Positions 44,600 to 53,419 of a stretch of DNA of 64,000 nt are shown here, piece after piece. Source of the DNA: Aralia elata (lineage: Eukaryota > Streptophyta > Magnoliopsida > Apiales > Araliaceae); NCBI GenBank assembly GCA_034770075.1, contig CM068385.1:58594939-58658938 (forward strand), in the 5' to 3' direction. The notes below the pieces were generated by a model, which did not search any database, was not told where the DNA came from, and worked only from the letters and a program-made list of their open reading frames with translations. The first letter of the stretch is position 1; the number at the start of each line of letters is the position of its first letter. A program made the translations under genes and the position numbers.

Positions 44600-45946
44600 A
44601 TTTCCCAGGAAGAGTTTGAAAGTTTCAAAAAATAAATAGCTGAAATGGCTAATCTAATGAGAGAACAATGTAAAATGAGCCAAGAACCAAGACCGACCGC
44701 ACAACCTGAATCATCCACACAAGGAGGGAACTAAATCTCCGCCAAGACCAACAACATGCAAATTCCCACTGTTGTGTTTTAGTTTGGTAGTAAGGCAGCA
44801 GAGGGTGTTCCAAATAAAGCTCAGATAAGGGAAGTGATCAATGTCCCTAAGGATAGCGGAAACTAGAGAAATTAAGAAGAAGATGAAACAAATGGAAGAA
44901 ACTTTATGCTTTATGAAAGGTGGAGGCTCATATGACAGTGTTAATTACTCAGACCTTTGCATATTCTCAGGTGTCAGATATCCAAACAAGTTTCAACTAC
45001 CAGATTTTGAAAAGTATAACAGGTCAGGGGATCTATATACCCATTTGAAAGTCTACATCGGAGAGTTAAGTTCCTATGCCGAGGATGAAAGTTTGAGAAT
45101 GCAGTTGTTTCAGAAGAGCCTAACTGGAGAGGCAAAAACTTGGTATGCCAGACTAGACAATGCTAAGATCCATAATTAGGAGGATTTGGCCCATGCCTTC
45201 CTAACTCAGTACATTTTGCAGTCCCATATGGCTCCAGATCGTTACCAAATGTCCAGAATCAAGAAATAACCCAGCGAATCTTTCTGAGATTATGCTCAAA
45301 GGTAGAGAAAGATGGTAATTGCGATATTCCAGACCTTGATAAGATTCGTATATGTAAATTATGTGATTATTAAATGAAATTTCTTATTTCGACTCTGCGT
45401 TATGTGATTGTATACTCTAATGAACGACTGTTCAGGTAATCTTTGAAAGCCTAATGCGATTCAAAAAGCGCTATCGTATACGTTTAGAATTAGAGCGTAT
45501 AATCAGGGGCTGTCATTTTCTCTTACTGTATTGGAAGTTATTGCAGAGCACATCCAATCTGGCAATTATAGGAATGCGCCCAAGAAGGGCCACAAGAAGA
45601 AGGAAAAAGATGTCTCCCTAGTGCTGCAGGGGCAATCCTAAAGGAATAGCAACACTCCGCCCATTCGAATGCAAGGTAATCATCCTCAGCTGCAACAACC
45701 AACATTTCTTCAAGCTCAAACCCAACAGAAAACCGTTGAAACTAGACGTAATCGTGAATTCAATCCTCTCGGGGATTCCTTTGAAAATATATTGGCTTTG
45801 TTGTTAGCTCAAAAGAAGATCACCGAACTTGTTCCACCAGCTGATCCCAAGGGAAAGAGGTATGATCCCAACAAGAGATGCGCGTACCATTCTGGGTCCT
45901 CTGGTCATAACACTCAAGACTGTTGGTCTTTAAAACATAAGATCTA
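44600..45946 (+). pseudogene. Element A gag, broken
   Basis: Fragments of an Ogre-like Gag. An N-terminal stretch with stops (about 44600-44840) precedes the capsid domain (44841-45179): SDLCIFSGVRYPNKFQLPDF, YNRSGDLYTHLKVYIGEL, LRMQLFQKSLTGEAKTWYA. A TAG replaces the expected tryptophan at 45177-45179, and the same frame runs on with EDLAHAFLTQYI. At about 45316-45507 an LTR-like fragment interrupts the gene. The C-terminal part (45669-45946) has RYDPNKRCAYHSGSSGHNTQ and CWSLKHKI, a C-H-H-C knuckle-like motif common in Ogre Gag. Multiple nonsense changes; not functional. Confidence 0.8.
45316..45507 (+). mobile_element. LTR fragment inside element A gag
   Basis: About 190 bp that interrupts gag and resembles the start of element E's LTR: YAATGACCGACTGTTCAGGTAA-like (here ATGAACGACTGTTCAGGTAA, 45419-45438), GCCTAATGCGATTC, and the ATCGTATACGTTTA block (45473 on). 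The left end TGCGATATTCCAG resembles an LTR start. No target duplication was found; boundaries are approximate. Confidence 0.55.
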
Positions 45947-46089
45947 AAACCTGATAGAAAGCAGAGAGATTGTGGTTAAACCACCAAAGTAGCCCAACGT
46001 CCACACTAACCCGCTCCCTTAGCACAATACGGAAGGGGTTAATATGATTAGCGTCGGGAGCATGGGAAACCACAAACATCTGAGGAAAG

Positions 46090-46884
46090 TTGAAGAATAC
46101 CCTCAGCAATCCTGGGGCAAAGACTTTAGGAGGGGAGTATTTAGAAAGCAGCCATGTAGTGGAACATGAATTAACGATGGTTAAAATGCAGACAAGACAA
46201 TTGGCTGAATTGATTATGTATCAACACCAACTCATGCGACAAATGATCAGTCAAATCTCAAAGTTCAAATCTTCTGCAGTGACTCCCAAAGTCGTCCCCT
46301 TCCCCAAAGAGGATCAGGCCAGGCTCTAAGAACAAGAGAGATGGGCAGATAAGATAGCCAAAGAGGCCAGACTATTGAGCAAGAAAAAGGTTAATCGCGA
46401 ATTGGCTATGAATAGAAAATTTATGCCTTTGGGACAACCGAAGAAAGAAATATTGCATCAGCTAATAAGCAAAGAAAAGGTTACAGAACTACTGCCACCC
46501 ACAAACCCTAGATCGAAGAGGTATGATCCCATGAAGATTTGCCTGTATCATTCAAATTTGTCTAGCCATTCCATAGAAGAGTGTTGGGCTCTCCAACACA
46601 AGATTCAAAATTTTATTGAAACTGGGGAGCTAAGAATAACAAGCAATATCGAGGTCATTACTATTGAGGAAAACACCATAAAAATGAAGGGTTTGTTATA
46701 CCCCTCAGAAGTAAAAGGTTCAGACAAAGTTATTGCCATGATCATATATCTTGAAGGTACACAAACTAGACCCGTTGAAATTCGGGGAATGGCGAAGATT
46801 CCTACGGAAGTAACAGTCGTTCAACCCCTGATATTAACCTTGAGACTGCAGTATCCAATCACTAGCTTAAAGTCAGTCCCCTAA
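46090..46884 (+). pseudogene. Second gag C-terminal block of element A
   Basis: A further open segment repeats the end of gag. Here NRKFMPLGQPKKEILHQLIS...RYDPMKICLYHSNLSSH...ECWALQHKIQNFIETGEL (46405-46635) parallels NREFNPLGDSFENILALLLA...RYDPNKRCAYHSGSSGH...DCWSLKHKI at 45750-45946. The second copy continues into the linker toward protease (VITIEENTIKMKGLLYP) and stops at 46882-46884, immediately before the protease part. Either a tandem duplication or fusion of two related elements. Confidence 0.7.
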
Positions 46885-46899
46885 ATTTATGGGAAAGAA

Positions 46900-47860
46900 A
46901 TGGGGGAGACATCCGAATGCATAGCCATCTTGCCCAAAGACAATCCTTTGTATCTGCCAAAACGAGTGGCAAGATCGGTAATGAAACCTGTTAAGGGAGT
47001 ATCCGAAGAAAAGGTAGTTGAATTCCTCGTCAAAATGGGACATAATGAGGTGAAAATCGTGAAAAAGCTTGAAGAAGCACCAACCCAGATTTTCATCCTT
47101 GACTTAGCGCTGGCATCTGAAGATCATCGGAAGATATTGATCAAAGTTTTCGAGGAAGGGCATCTCCCTAAAACTATAGATACGGAGAAATTCAGCCACT
47201 TGATTGGCCATATCCTCGATAGTAATGTAATCTCTTTCACCGATGATGATATACCGACCGAAGGAACTAGGCATTGTATACCCCTACACATCGCGGTGAC
47301 TTCCTCAAGATATATATTGGGGGGGTGTTTTGGTTGATGGAGGATCAGCCCTGAATATCTGTCCTTACGATACCTTGGAAAGGATGAAGATCAACCCCAA
47401 CCGAATCCGAAGCAGCCACGTGGTGGTCAGAGCATTCGACGGATCAAGGAGAGATAACGTTGGAGAGATTGAGCTCCCCAGGGAAATAAGTCCATATACA
47501 TTCAACATTTCTTTCCAAGTATTGAACATCACTACATGATATAATCTGTTGCTGGGACGACCATGGATCTATATGGCCAGGGCAGTTCCATCCACTTTTC
47601 ACTAGCAATTGAAATACGTCATTAGCGGGAATCTAGTGACCATCTTAGCAGAACCTGAGTACCCTTCTTATCTCAAAGGAGATATTCCCCTAATTGGTTT
47701 GGACGAAGGGGTCGAACCTGTTAGTTTTTAGGTTTTTAAAGTAAGTACTACCCAATATAGTTCCATAGGATCTCTGGCTTTAAAACCAAGGGTATCCCCT
47801 GAAGCAATATCAGTAGCTCGAGAGATGATCACCAGTCAATTTCAACTAGGCTAGTGATTA
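46900..47860 (+). pseudogene. Element A protease region, broken
   Basis: The first frame (46900-47337) has LPKDNPLYLPKRVARSVMKP and HIAVTSSRYILGG. A run of G near 47319-47326 shifts the frame into VLVDGGSALNICPYDTLERM, the Ogre-type retropepsin site (DGGSALN). ISFQVLNITT is followed by a TGA at 47537-47539; the same frame continues NLLLGRPWIYMARAVPSTFH with another stop. Weakly coding-like sequence reaches about 47855 (ISVAREMITSQFQLG). RT, RNase H and integrase should follow in an Ogre element but are absent. Confidence 0.8.
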
Positions 47861-47871
47861 TTAGGAAATGG

Positions 47872-49008
47872 CTAAGGAATTAAAGATCTAACAGACAAAT
47901 GTTTCAATGAATATAGAACCCAAGTCACATCAGCAGCAGTAATCAACTCTAGCAGAAGGCGGCAATGAGCGAAATTGTCAGAAACAGGGACCTCCTCCAA
48001 GGTAATCTGATGCCACCGACGACCTCGAGGATAAGTATCCAAGCCTAGAGTGGTAATAGGTCGAAGGCAGGGAAGCCTCTCATAAGCCCAGAACTGAGAA
48101 ACAAACAACAACTACATCAGAAAAATGACAAAGACGAGCAAAGTGAAAGAATAAAAAGAATCGGAAAGAAGACTTACCAAGAAGAATAGAAAGAAGCCGA
48201 GCCAAGCATCGATCTGACCCTCTGAGTGAAGACGCATGCCATGTAGGAAATAGGCGAATGTAAATGACCCCCAATCTTAATCCCCGATGCAATAAACATC
48301 TTAGATGGCTCCAACTATGCTGAAATGAACGGTAGATGAGTTGGTCACCAAGAAATAACTCCTCATGATAATCAAAAAGGGACATCGTAGAAGTTGATCG
48401 CTCTCAACAAGGTCGTCAGGAAATGGCTCTGATAAGGCCCTTCTGATGGCATTAAATGTCAAAGCACCAGAACGAATGTTGCGGGCCTTGAAGGCCCGAT
48501 CGTGTGGAGGAAATCCCAGTAATGCGCGAACAACAGCGGGCGGGATGTCAAACTCCAAAGGAATTTGCTGACCAGTGAACTCAATACCTATAATATAACG
48601 CCAGTCCAAAGGCGTCATCATCACCTCACAATCTAGCAGATGGAGAGACTGGCTCTGATAAAACCATCTCTCAGACAAAGCGTGAAGATAACCCCATGGG
48701 CACAAGTGTGGAGTTATGGTAAAGAACTGCTCCAAGCCCCAAGAATCGACTCGTGCTCGGTAGTCAGCATGAAGGGCCTAATAAATTGAGTAAACGCTAA
48801 ACCAGTTACCCCGAGGCTGTGTAAACTCTAGGACCTATAATACGAAGAATTAAGACAACTACGACTTGGGACAAAAAGATCAAGGGGGAAGAAAACATCT
48901 CAAATTTTTATACCTCATTAGCGCATAAGTACGCTGATGGATGACGACTCAAATCAAAGCCCAAGAGATCGGGAATGGCCACTCGAGCTCCAGGGAATGT
49001 GCGACCAC
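47872..49008 (-). pseudogene. Plant mobile domain (PMD) gene, antisense in element A, broken
   Basis: A PMD-type (MAIN-like, 'aminotransferase-like') sequence on the strand opposite to element A. Reading the minus strand: a first exon-like segment VAIPDLLGFDLSRHPSAYLC (about 49000-48914) ends at GAG|GTATAA. A putative intron covers 48913-48778. The main exon (48777-48178) has YRARVDSWGLEQFF, ALSERWFYQSQSLHL, EVMMTPLDWRYIIGIEFTGQ, then after two in-frame TAA codons (48301-48303 and about 48268) DWGSFTFAYFLHGMRLHSEG. A canonical GTAAGT...TTTCTCAG intron lies at 48094-48177 (84 bp). The last exon has FWAYERLPCLRP and ELITAADVTWVLY, ending near 47872. PMD proteins include host silencing and genome-stability factors (MAIN, MAIL1) and transposon-borne versions in gypsy elements and MULEs. 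This copy is disabled by stops, and its 5' end is cut by a copia LTR fragment. Confidence 0.75.
48094..48177 (-). other. Predicted intron of the antisense PMD gene
   Basis: Minus strand GTAAGTCTTC at 48177 and TTTGTTTCTCAG ending at 48094. Joining codons on either side keeps the PMD frame (FFLFFL before, FWAYERLP after). 84 bp is a usual plant intron size. Confidence 0.65.
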
Positions 49009-49016
49009 GAACAAGC

Positions 49017-49435
49017 GAACTTATTCTCCAATAAGCACCTAAGCCACGTTCTCCAATAAGCCACGTTCAGTGAAATTATTCTCTAATAAGCACCTACATA
49101 CTTGCTTTAGTGTCTCCATACAAATGATTATGAGATCAATCATCCTCTTCCTAAGAGCAAATAAAGTATGTACTAATCTATCTGGATTCACTAATCCCTT
49201 TTTTAGTAATCTAACGATTAGGAACGATTTTAGTTTGTGAGCTATCTAGAATTTAGATCTCATTAATATGATCATCATCATGATTCTAAAAGCATTGCTC
49301 AAAACTATGGGTTTATCACATTTAATATAACAGCAACATGTAGATAAAGTAAAATGCCTTTAATAAACGAATAAGATTACAAAGTATATGTTACATCATA
49401 TCAAATATGATTGGCTTGTGTGCATACTACTTTCA
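49017..49435 (-). mobile_element. Inverted fragment of element B-type copia LTR
   Basis: The reverse complement matches the first about 400 bp of element B's LTR: TGAAAGTAGTATGCACAC at 49435, through GGATTAGTGAATCC and GACACTAAAGCAAGTATG to the AGAATAAGTTCACTGAAC region. Near 49020-49075 the end is scrambled, with TTCTCCAATAAGCACCTA-like sequence repeated. It truncates the PMD gene. Confidence 0.85.
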
Positions 49436-49445
49436 ACGATACCGA

Positions 49446-49740
49446 ACGAAGGCATTAGAGACGATACCCGGTGATGTGTCCATTGGAGACGAGACCAGCG
49501 AAGGCATCAGAGACGATACCCGGTGATGTGTCCATTGGAGACGAGACTCAGTGAAGGCATTAGAGAAGATACCCGATGATGTGTCTGTTGGAGACGAGAC
49601 CCAGCAAAGGCATCAGAGACGATACCCGATGATGTATCCATTAGAGACGATACCCAGCGAAGGCATCATAGACAATACCCAATGATGAGTCCGTTGGAGA
49701 TGATACCCATCGAAGGCATCAGGGACGATACCCGGTGTTG
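49446..49740 (+). repeat. Minisatellite of 52-53 bp, six copies, in element A
   Basis: Unit GAAGGCATCAGAGACGATAC continuing CCGGTGATGTGTCC and ATTGGAGACGAGACCCA. GGCAT occurs at 49451, 49503, 49556, 49609, 49662 and 49715, so the period is 52-53 bp. It lies in the 3' untranslated part before the polypurine tract, a place where Tat/Ogre elements often carry tandem repeats. Confidence 0.9.
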
Positions 49741-49937
49741 GCCATAGAAACAACATTTATCCCTAGTAGAGTAACCCAAGAATAGGTTCATACTTCTCTG
49801 GATACTTCATTTTTACATTGTGTTTTAAAAGATCTTGCATCATCATACATCTTAACATGCACTATCTTTATATCTTGTCATGCATTGGGTGTCTATATCT
49901 TTGTCATGTTCATTTCACTACATTGCATAAACATGAC

Positions 49938-49946
49938 AAAGAAGGG
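49938..49946 (+). promoter_or_regulatory. Element A polypurine tract
   Basis: AAAGAAGGG directly before the 3' LTR (CATCAGTAGACACC). Confidence 0.7.
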
Positions 49947-49948
49947 CA

Positions 49949-51433
49949 TCAGTAGACACCCAAAATTTGGCATTCTGTTATCTAACCTTGACATAAGGGT
50001 AAAAACATCATTTCACCCTGTCTACAATGATTTCAAATAGAGGAATCACAAAGCTCAAAACGAATGCATAGAGCTATCATGATTACCATCGAGTGACAAA
50101 CTACATGAAGCATGGCGGTTGACTAGTCGACATCTATGGGAAGATCCATTTCTACAGTTTGCTCTATCTTCTCGGACCCGAAATTGGTCAAACTTTATGT
50201 TATTGCGTAGCTCTCGGAAAGAGCTTTTCCGAAATGGTATGACACGTCTCCTAACTCTTCTCGGATTGAAAGTTAATAACATTTTAGCGAACAAAACAAA
50301 AAGTCGACTGCACAACACGAAAATTGAGGCAGGTGGGCCCCACCTGGGCCAGCCACAGGTGCATCTGCGGCCAAGCTTGGAGCCTATATAAGGCAATTTT
50401 TAGCAGATTTGTATAGAGAGAGAGTAAATTTTGTAAAAAAAAAGGAGAGAATTTAAAGAATTCTTAGAGAGAGAAAAACTAGAATCAATCTAGATCTATT
50501 AAATCTCATCATATTTATAGCTAGATTTTTATAGTATCTCTCAATTCAAAGCTCAAGGAGGCATTTTTCTCTCACCCCAAGGTGAAAGTTTTAATCTTTT
50601 TATGTTTGTAGCATAGATTTGGCTTAGATCTAATATATTTGTATACATCTTATGATTTGAATCCATTTGTATTGTAAAAATTCAATCTTTGAGATCTTCA
50701 TAGTCTATTAAAGTTTGATCTTTGGACTAGGGTGGCTAGAGGGGATATCTCCGAATGCAATTTCCCCTTAGTCATCCGGTGATGTCCCTTTGTAATTTAT
50801 TATGTTTATTTTGAGATTGACTCTCTTATTTCGATTTGTTTATTGAGAGTTGATTATTTTTACGATGGTTTACCCCGTGCAATCCTAGATCCATGTCTAG
50901 TGATGAAGAGGTCCCACCTATCCGCTGTCAAGGGATTATAATAAATTGAATCACCTGATAGCCAGTTTGTGATATATATTATCGATTAAATCCCACCTAT
51001 GTCATCAACGGATCTATAGGAATCTAAATTTTTGGACTTCGTTTTCCTAGACTTTAGATCCTTCTGGGATAGACCTCGATGATGCATAGTTGTCTCTCGA
51101 TATGTTAGTATCGATTGTTCGATTAAAAGATTAGGGTCCCTGGGAGCCCTTTTCTTACGTTATCATTGTCGATTGTATATCTTTATTTTGTCTTATTGGG
51201 ACTTTACATATGTGAGCCTAGGAATGGAGTCATGGCCTTAAACCTTGTGTTTAACGCATCTTGACGTAATTCCCACGATGGACGTTGTTTTTCGATTGTA
51301 ATTTGGGGCCTTAAAATGGTATCGAGGGTTCCATCCCATAAAAAAGCAAATTTAAGGCCTCGTAATAGTGAAAATTGTGATTGCGGGTTTTTGGGGTTAT
51401 TGAGATGGCTTTCATGCCCCCGAATGCCCCGAC
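49949..51433 (+). repeat. Element A 3' LTR, truncated
   Basis: Aligns with the three 5' LTR segments in order, across the insertion points of B and D. TATA box CTATATAAGG at 50384-50393. It stops at GCCCCGAC (51433), where an LTR start TGTAATATCCC begins; about 900 bp of U5 expected from the 5' LTR are missing or displaced beyond the window. Confidence 0.8.
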
Positions 51434-52342
51434 TGTAATATCCCAAATATTTCAAATGTGATCTGACAAGATCTAATAAAGGTTGTCAATTTAAAACCTA
51501 AGAATGATTGCTCAAGTATATGTTGAGCTATCTAAAAGACTAAAAAAAATTCGTAGATACGATCGTATACGATTAGAGGTTAGAACTATAACTTAAGCTA
51601 TGTGTTATATGAATAAATAAGCTTGAATTGAGCTTCAAATGTGTTATATGATTTTTGCTATGTGTAGGATTTTGTGTTTTGGTTTAAGTAGTTAACCTTA
51701 ACACTTAATAAAATGAAGAAGTTAATTTAAGGCTAAAACCTAAATTGGGAAAAGGTTAAAACCTAAACCCTAAGAGTTAAAACCTAGAAATCAGATATGC
51801 CCGTGAAATTCGTCTTACATCCTTTTGGGACTTTTCACATTACACAAAATAGTGTTTATATGAGTCATAGAATCCAGGGAGCCAATAAAAGTTTTCGAGA
51901 AAAAGATAAAAAGCGTATAAACACTATTTCGTGTAATGTGAAAAGTCCCAAAAGGATGCAAGACGGATTTCACGGGCATATCTGATTTTTAGGTTTTAAC
52001 CCTTAGGGTTTAAGTTTTAACCTTTTTTCCAATTTAGGTTTTAACCTTAAATTAACTTCTTGATTTTAATAAGTGTTAAGGTTAACTACTTAAACCAAAA
52101 CACAAAATCTTACACATAACAAAAATCATATAATACATTTGAAGCTCAATTCAAGCTTATTTATTCATATAACATATAACTTAGGTTATAGTTCTAACCT
52201 CTAATTGTATACGATCGTATCTACGAATCGTTTTTAGTCTTTTAGATAGCTTAACTTATACTTGAGAATCGTTTTTAGGTTTTAAATTGACAACCTTTAT
52301 TAGATCTTGTTAGATCACATTTAAAATATTTGTGATACTACA
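51434..52342. repeat. Large palindrome of two inverted chromovirus LTR starts
   Basis: The left arm 51434-51860 (starting TGTAATATCCCAAATATT) and the right arm 51916-52342 (ending AAATATTTGTGATACTACA) are inverted copies of equal length, about 427 bp, with a 55-bp loop. Landmarks in both arms: GATACGATCGTATAC, CAATTCAAGCTTATTTATTC (inverted partner GAATAAATAAGCTTGAATTG), CCTTTTGGGACTTTTCACAT. The arms look about 90% alike by eye. Each arm begins like the LTR of element E (TGTAATACCCCG, ATCGTATACG), so the structure is two LTR starts facing each other. Confidence 0.85.
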
Positions 52343-52500
52343 TTCAACCCAACTTATAAGAATTTCGTCCTCGAAATTAACTTTACAAATAACTTTAGTC
52401 ATTCAATATCATATTTATATGTTCTATAAATATTCAGGATATTACATTCTCTTCTCTTTATAAGAATTTCGTCCTCGAAATTACAGTATAATCAACTCTA
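52343..52500 (-). mobile_element. Chromovirus 3' internal end, minus strand (fragment G)
   Basis: Next to the right palindrome arm, the minus strand reads as the end of a chromovirus internal region. AATTTCGAGGACGAAATT motifs lie at 52361-52378 and 52465-52482, with an LTR-like stub (TGTAATATCCTGAATATTTA on the minus strand, from 52446) between them. This is the same duplicated module as at 34718-34838 in element E. Confidence 0.8.
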
Positions 52501-52568
52501 TTCTTTTTTCCACTAAGTATGAATTTTAATTAATATAACTTAACTCATTACGAGTTTCTCTCATTATA

Positions 52569-52776
52569 TGAAATTTCAAAATTCAGAAGACAGTTCCCGA
52601 ATGAATAGTGTTTTTTATCTTATTGATCTGTTCTTTTCGTCGTTTCGACTTGTTATATTTCACGACATAGTAATTATTCTTGGTTTAGAGAACAATGAAC
52701 CAATAATATTTTTCCTATGAAAAAGACGAAAAACACTATTCATTTGGGAACTGTCTTCCGAATTTTCAAATTTTAG
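52569..52776. repeat. Inverted repeat forming a hairpin of about 205 bp
   Basis: The arm AAATTTCAAAATTCAGAAGA (52571 on) and its continuation CAGTTCCCGAATGAATAGTG is mirrored by CACTATTCATTTGGGAACTG and TCTTCCGAATTTTCAAATTT (to about 52774). Arms are about 50 bp with few mismatches, with weaker pairing further inward. No coding content. Confidence 0.75.
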
Positions 52777-53419
52777 ATTTCTAAATAGCATTTTTATGGA
52801 CAATCGATATATTTTCACAAATAAAATTTTTACCGAAAAATGACTGTGGAGTTTATTAATTATTAATACGGGACGAATATGGAACGAATGCGGAGCAAAT
52901 ACGAAAAGAATACGAAGAATATTGTAAGTATAATGTACAGTATAATACGAGAATTATACTGAAGATTTTATGAGATTGATATAAAATTAATATGAGGTAT
53001 AATACGAGTAGATTACGAATATTATACGATGTATATACGAAAGAAATGCGTATAAATACTTAAGTATTATACTAGTTAGTTGAAATCAAACTAGTATGTA
53101 ACTGGGAATCCAAGTGATTTGCTTTCGACCAATCACGATCAAATATGGCTATCCATGTGTAATAGTTTAGACTAATTAGAGCTAAGCTAGATAATACCAA
53201 GTTAGTGTAACCAAACTAGGGAAAGAAAACCTAGTTAGACTAACTAAGTAGTAACTAAATCCAAGAAAACTGAAATAGACCAATCAAAACTAGGGAAAGT
53301 TAACTGGTGATCCAAGTGAATTGTTTTCGATCAATCGTAGCGAAGGATGATGTAAGCATGATGTGGCATGAAATAAGGCTCAAAGAAGCACAAAGATAAT
53401 ATCATCATGATGTCATGAT
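52777..53419 (+). other. LTR-like block F, upstream part
   Basis: Continues across element H into 59999-61101, as shown by the split ATGAT duplication. The segment 52859-53050 is rich in ATACGA-type words (GAATACGAAGAA, AATACGAGAATT, ATACGAAAG), and two related segments CTAGTTAG/ACTAGGGAAAG follow at about 53090-53340. Judged from the TATA box found on the other side of H, this is probably U3 of a plus-strand LTR related to element E. Confidence 0.5.

Larger units (their letters stand above)
10242..51433 (+). mobile_element. Element A: Tat/Ogre-like gypsy retrotransposon, interrupted, lacks pol
   Basis: The outermost element of the tower. The 5' LTR starts TGTAGATACC at 10242 and is split into 10242-10633, 24034-24781 and 42590-43936 by elements B and D. 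A primer site TGGCGACTCTGCTGG (tRNA-Arg type, as in Ogre) lies at 43939-43953. The internal region (43937-49948) has broken gag, broken protease, an antisense PMD gene, a copia LTR fragment and a minisatellite. A polypurine tract at 49938-49946 precedes the 3' LTR, which is cut at 51433 by block F. No RT, RNase H or integrase is present. The outer target duplication cannot be tested because the 3' LTR is incomplete. Confidence 0.8.

Noticed and set aside
50055..50396. 113-codon minus-strand frame near the start of element A's 3' LTR
   Set aside because: The homologous 5' LTR segment does not preserve it; it is LTR sequence with promoter features on the + strand.
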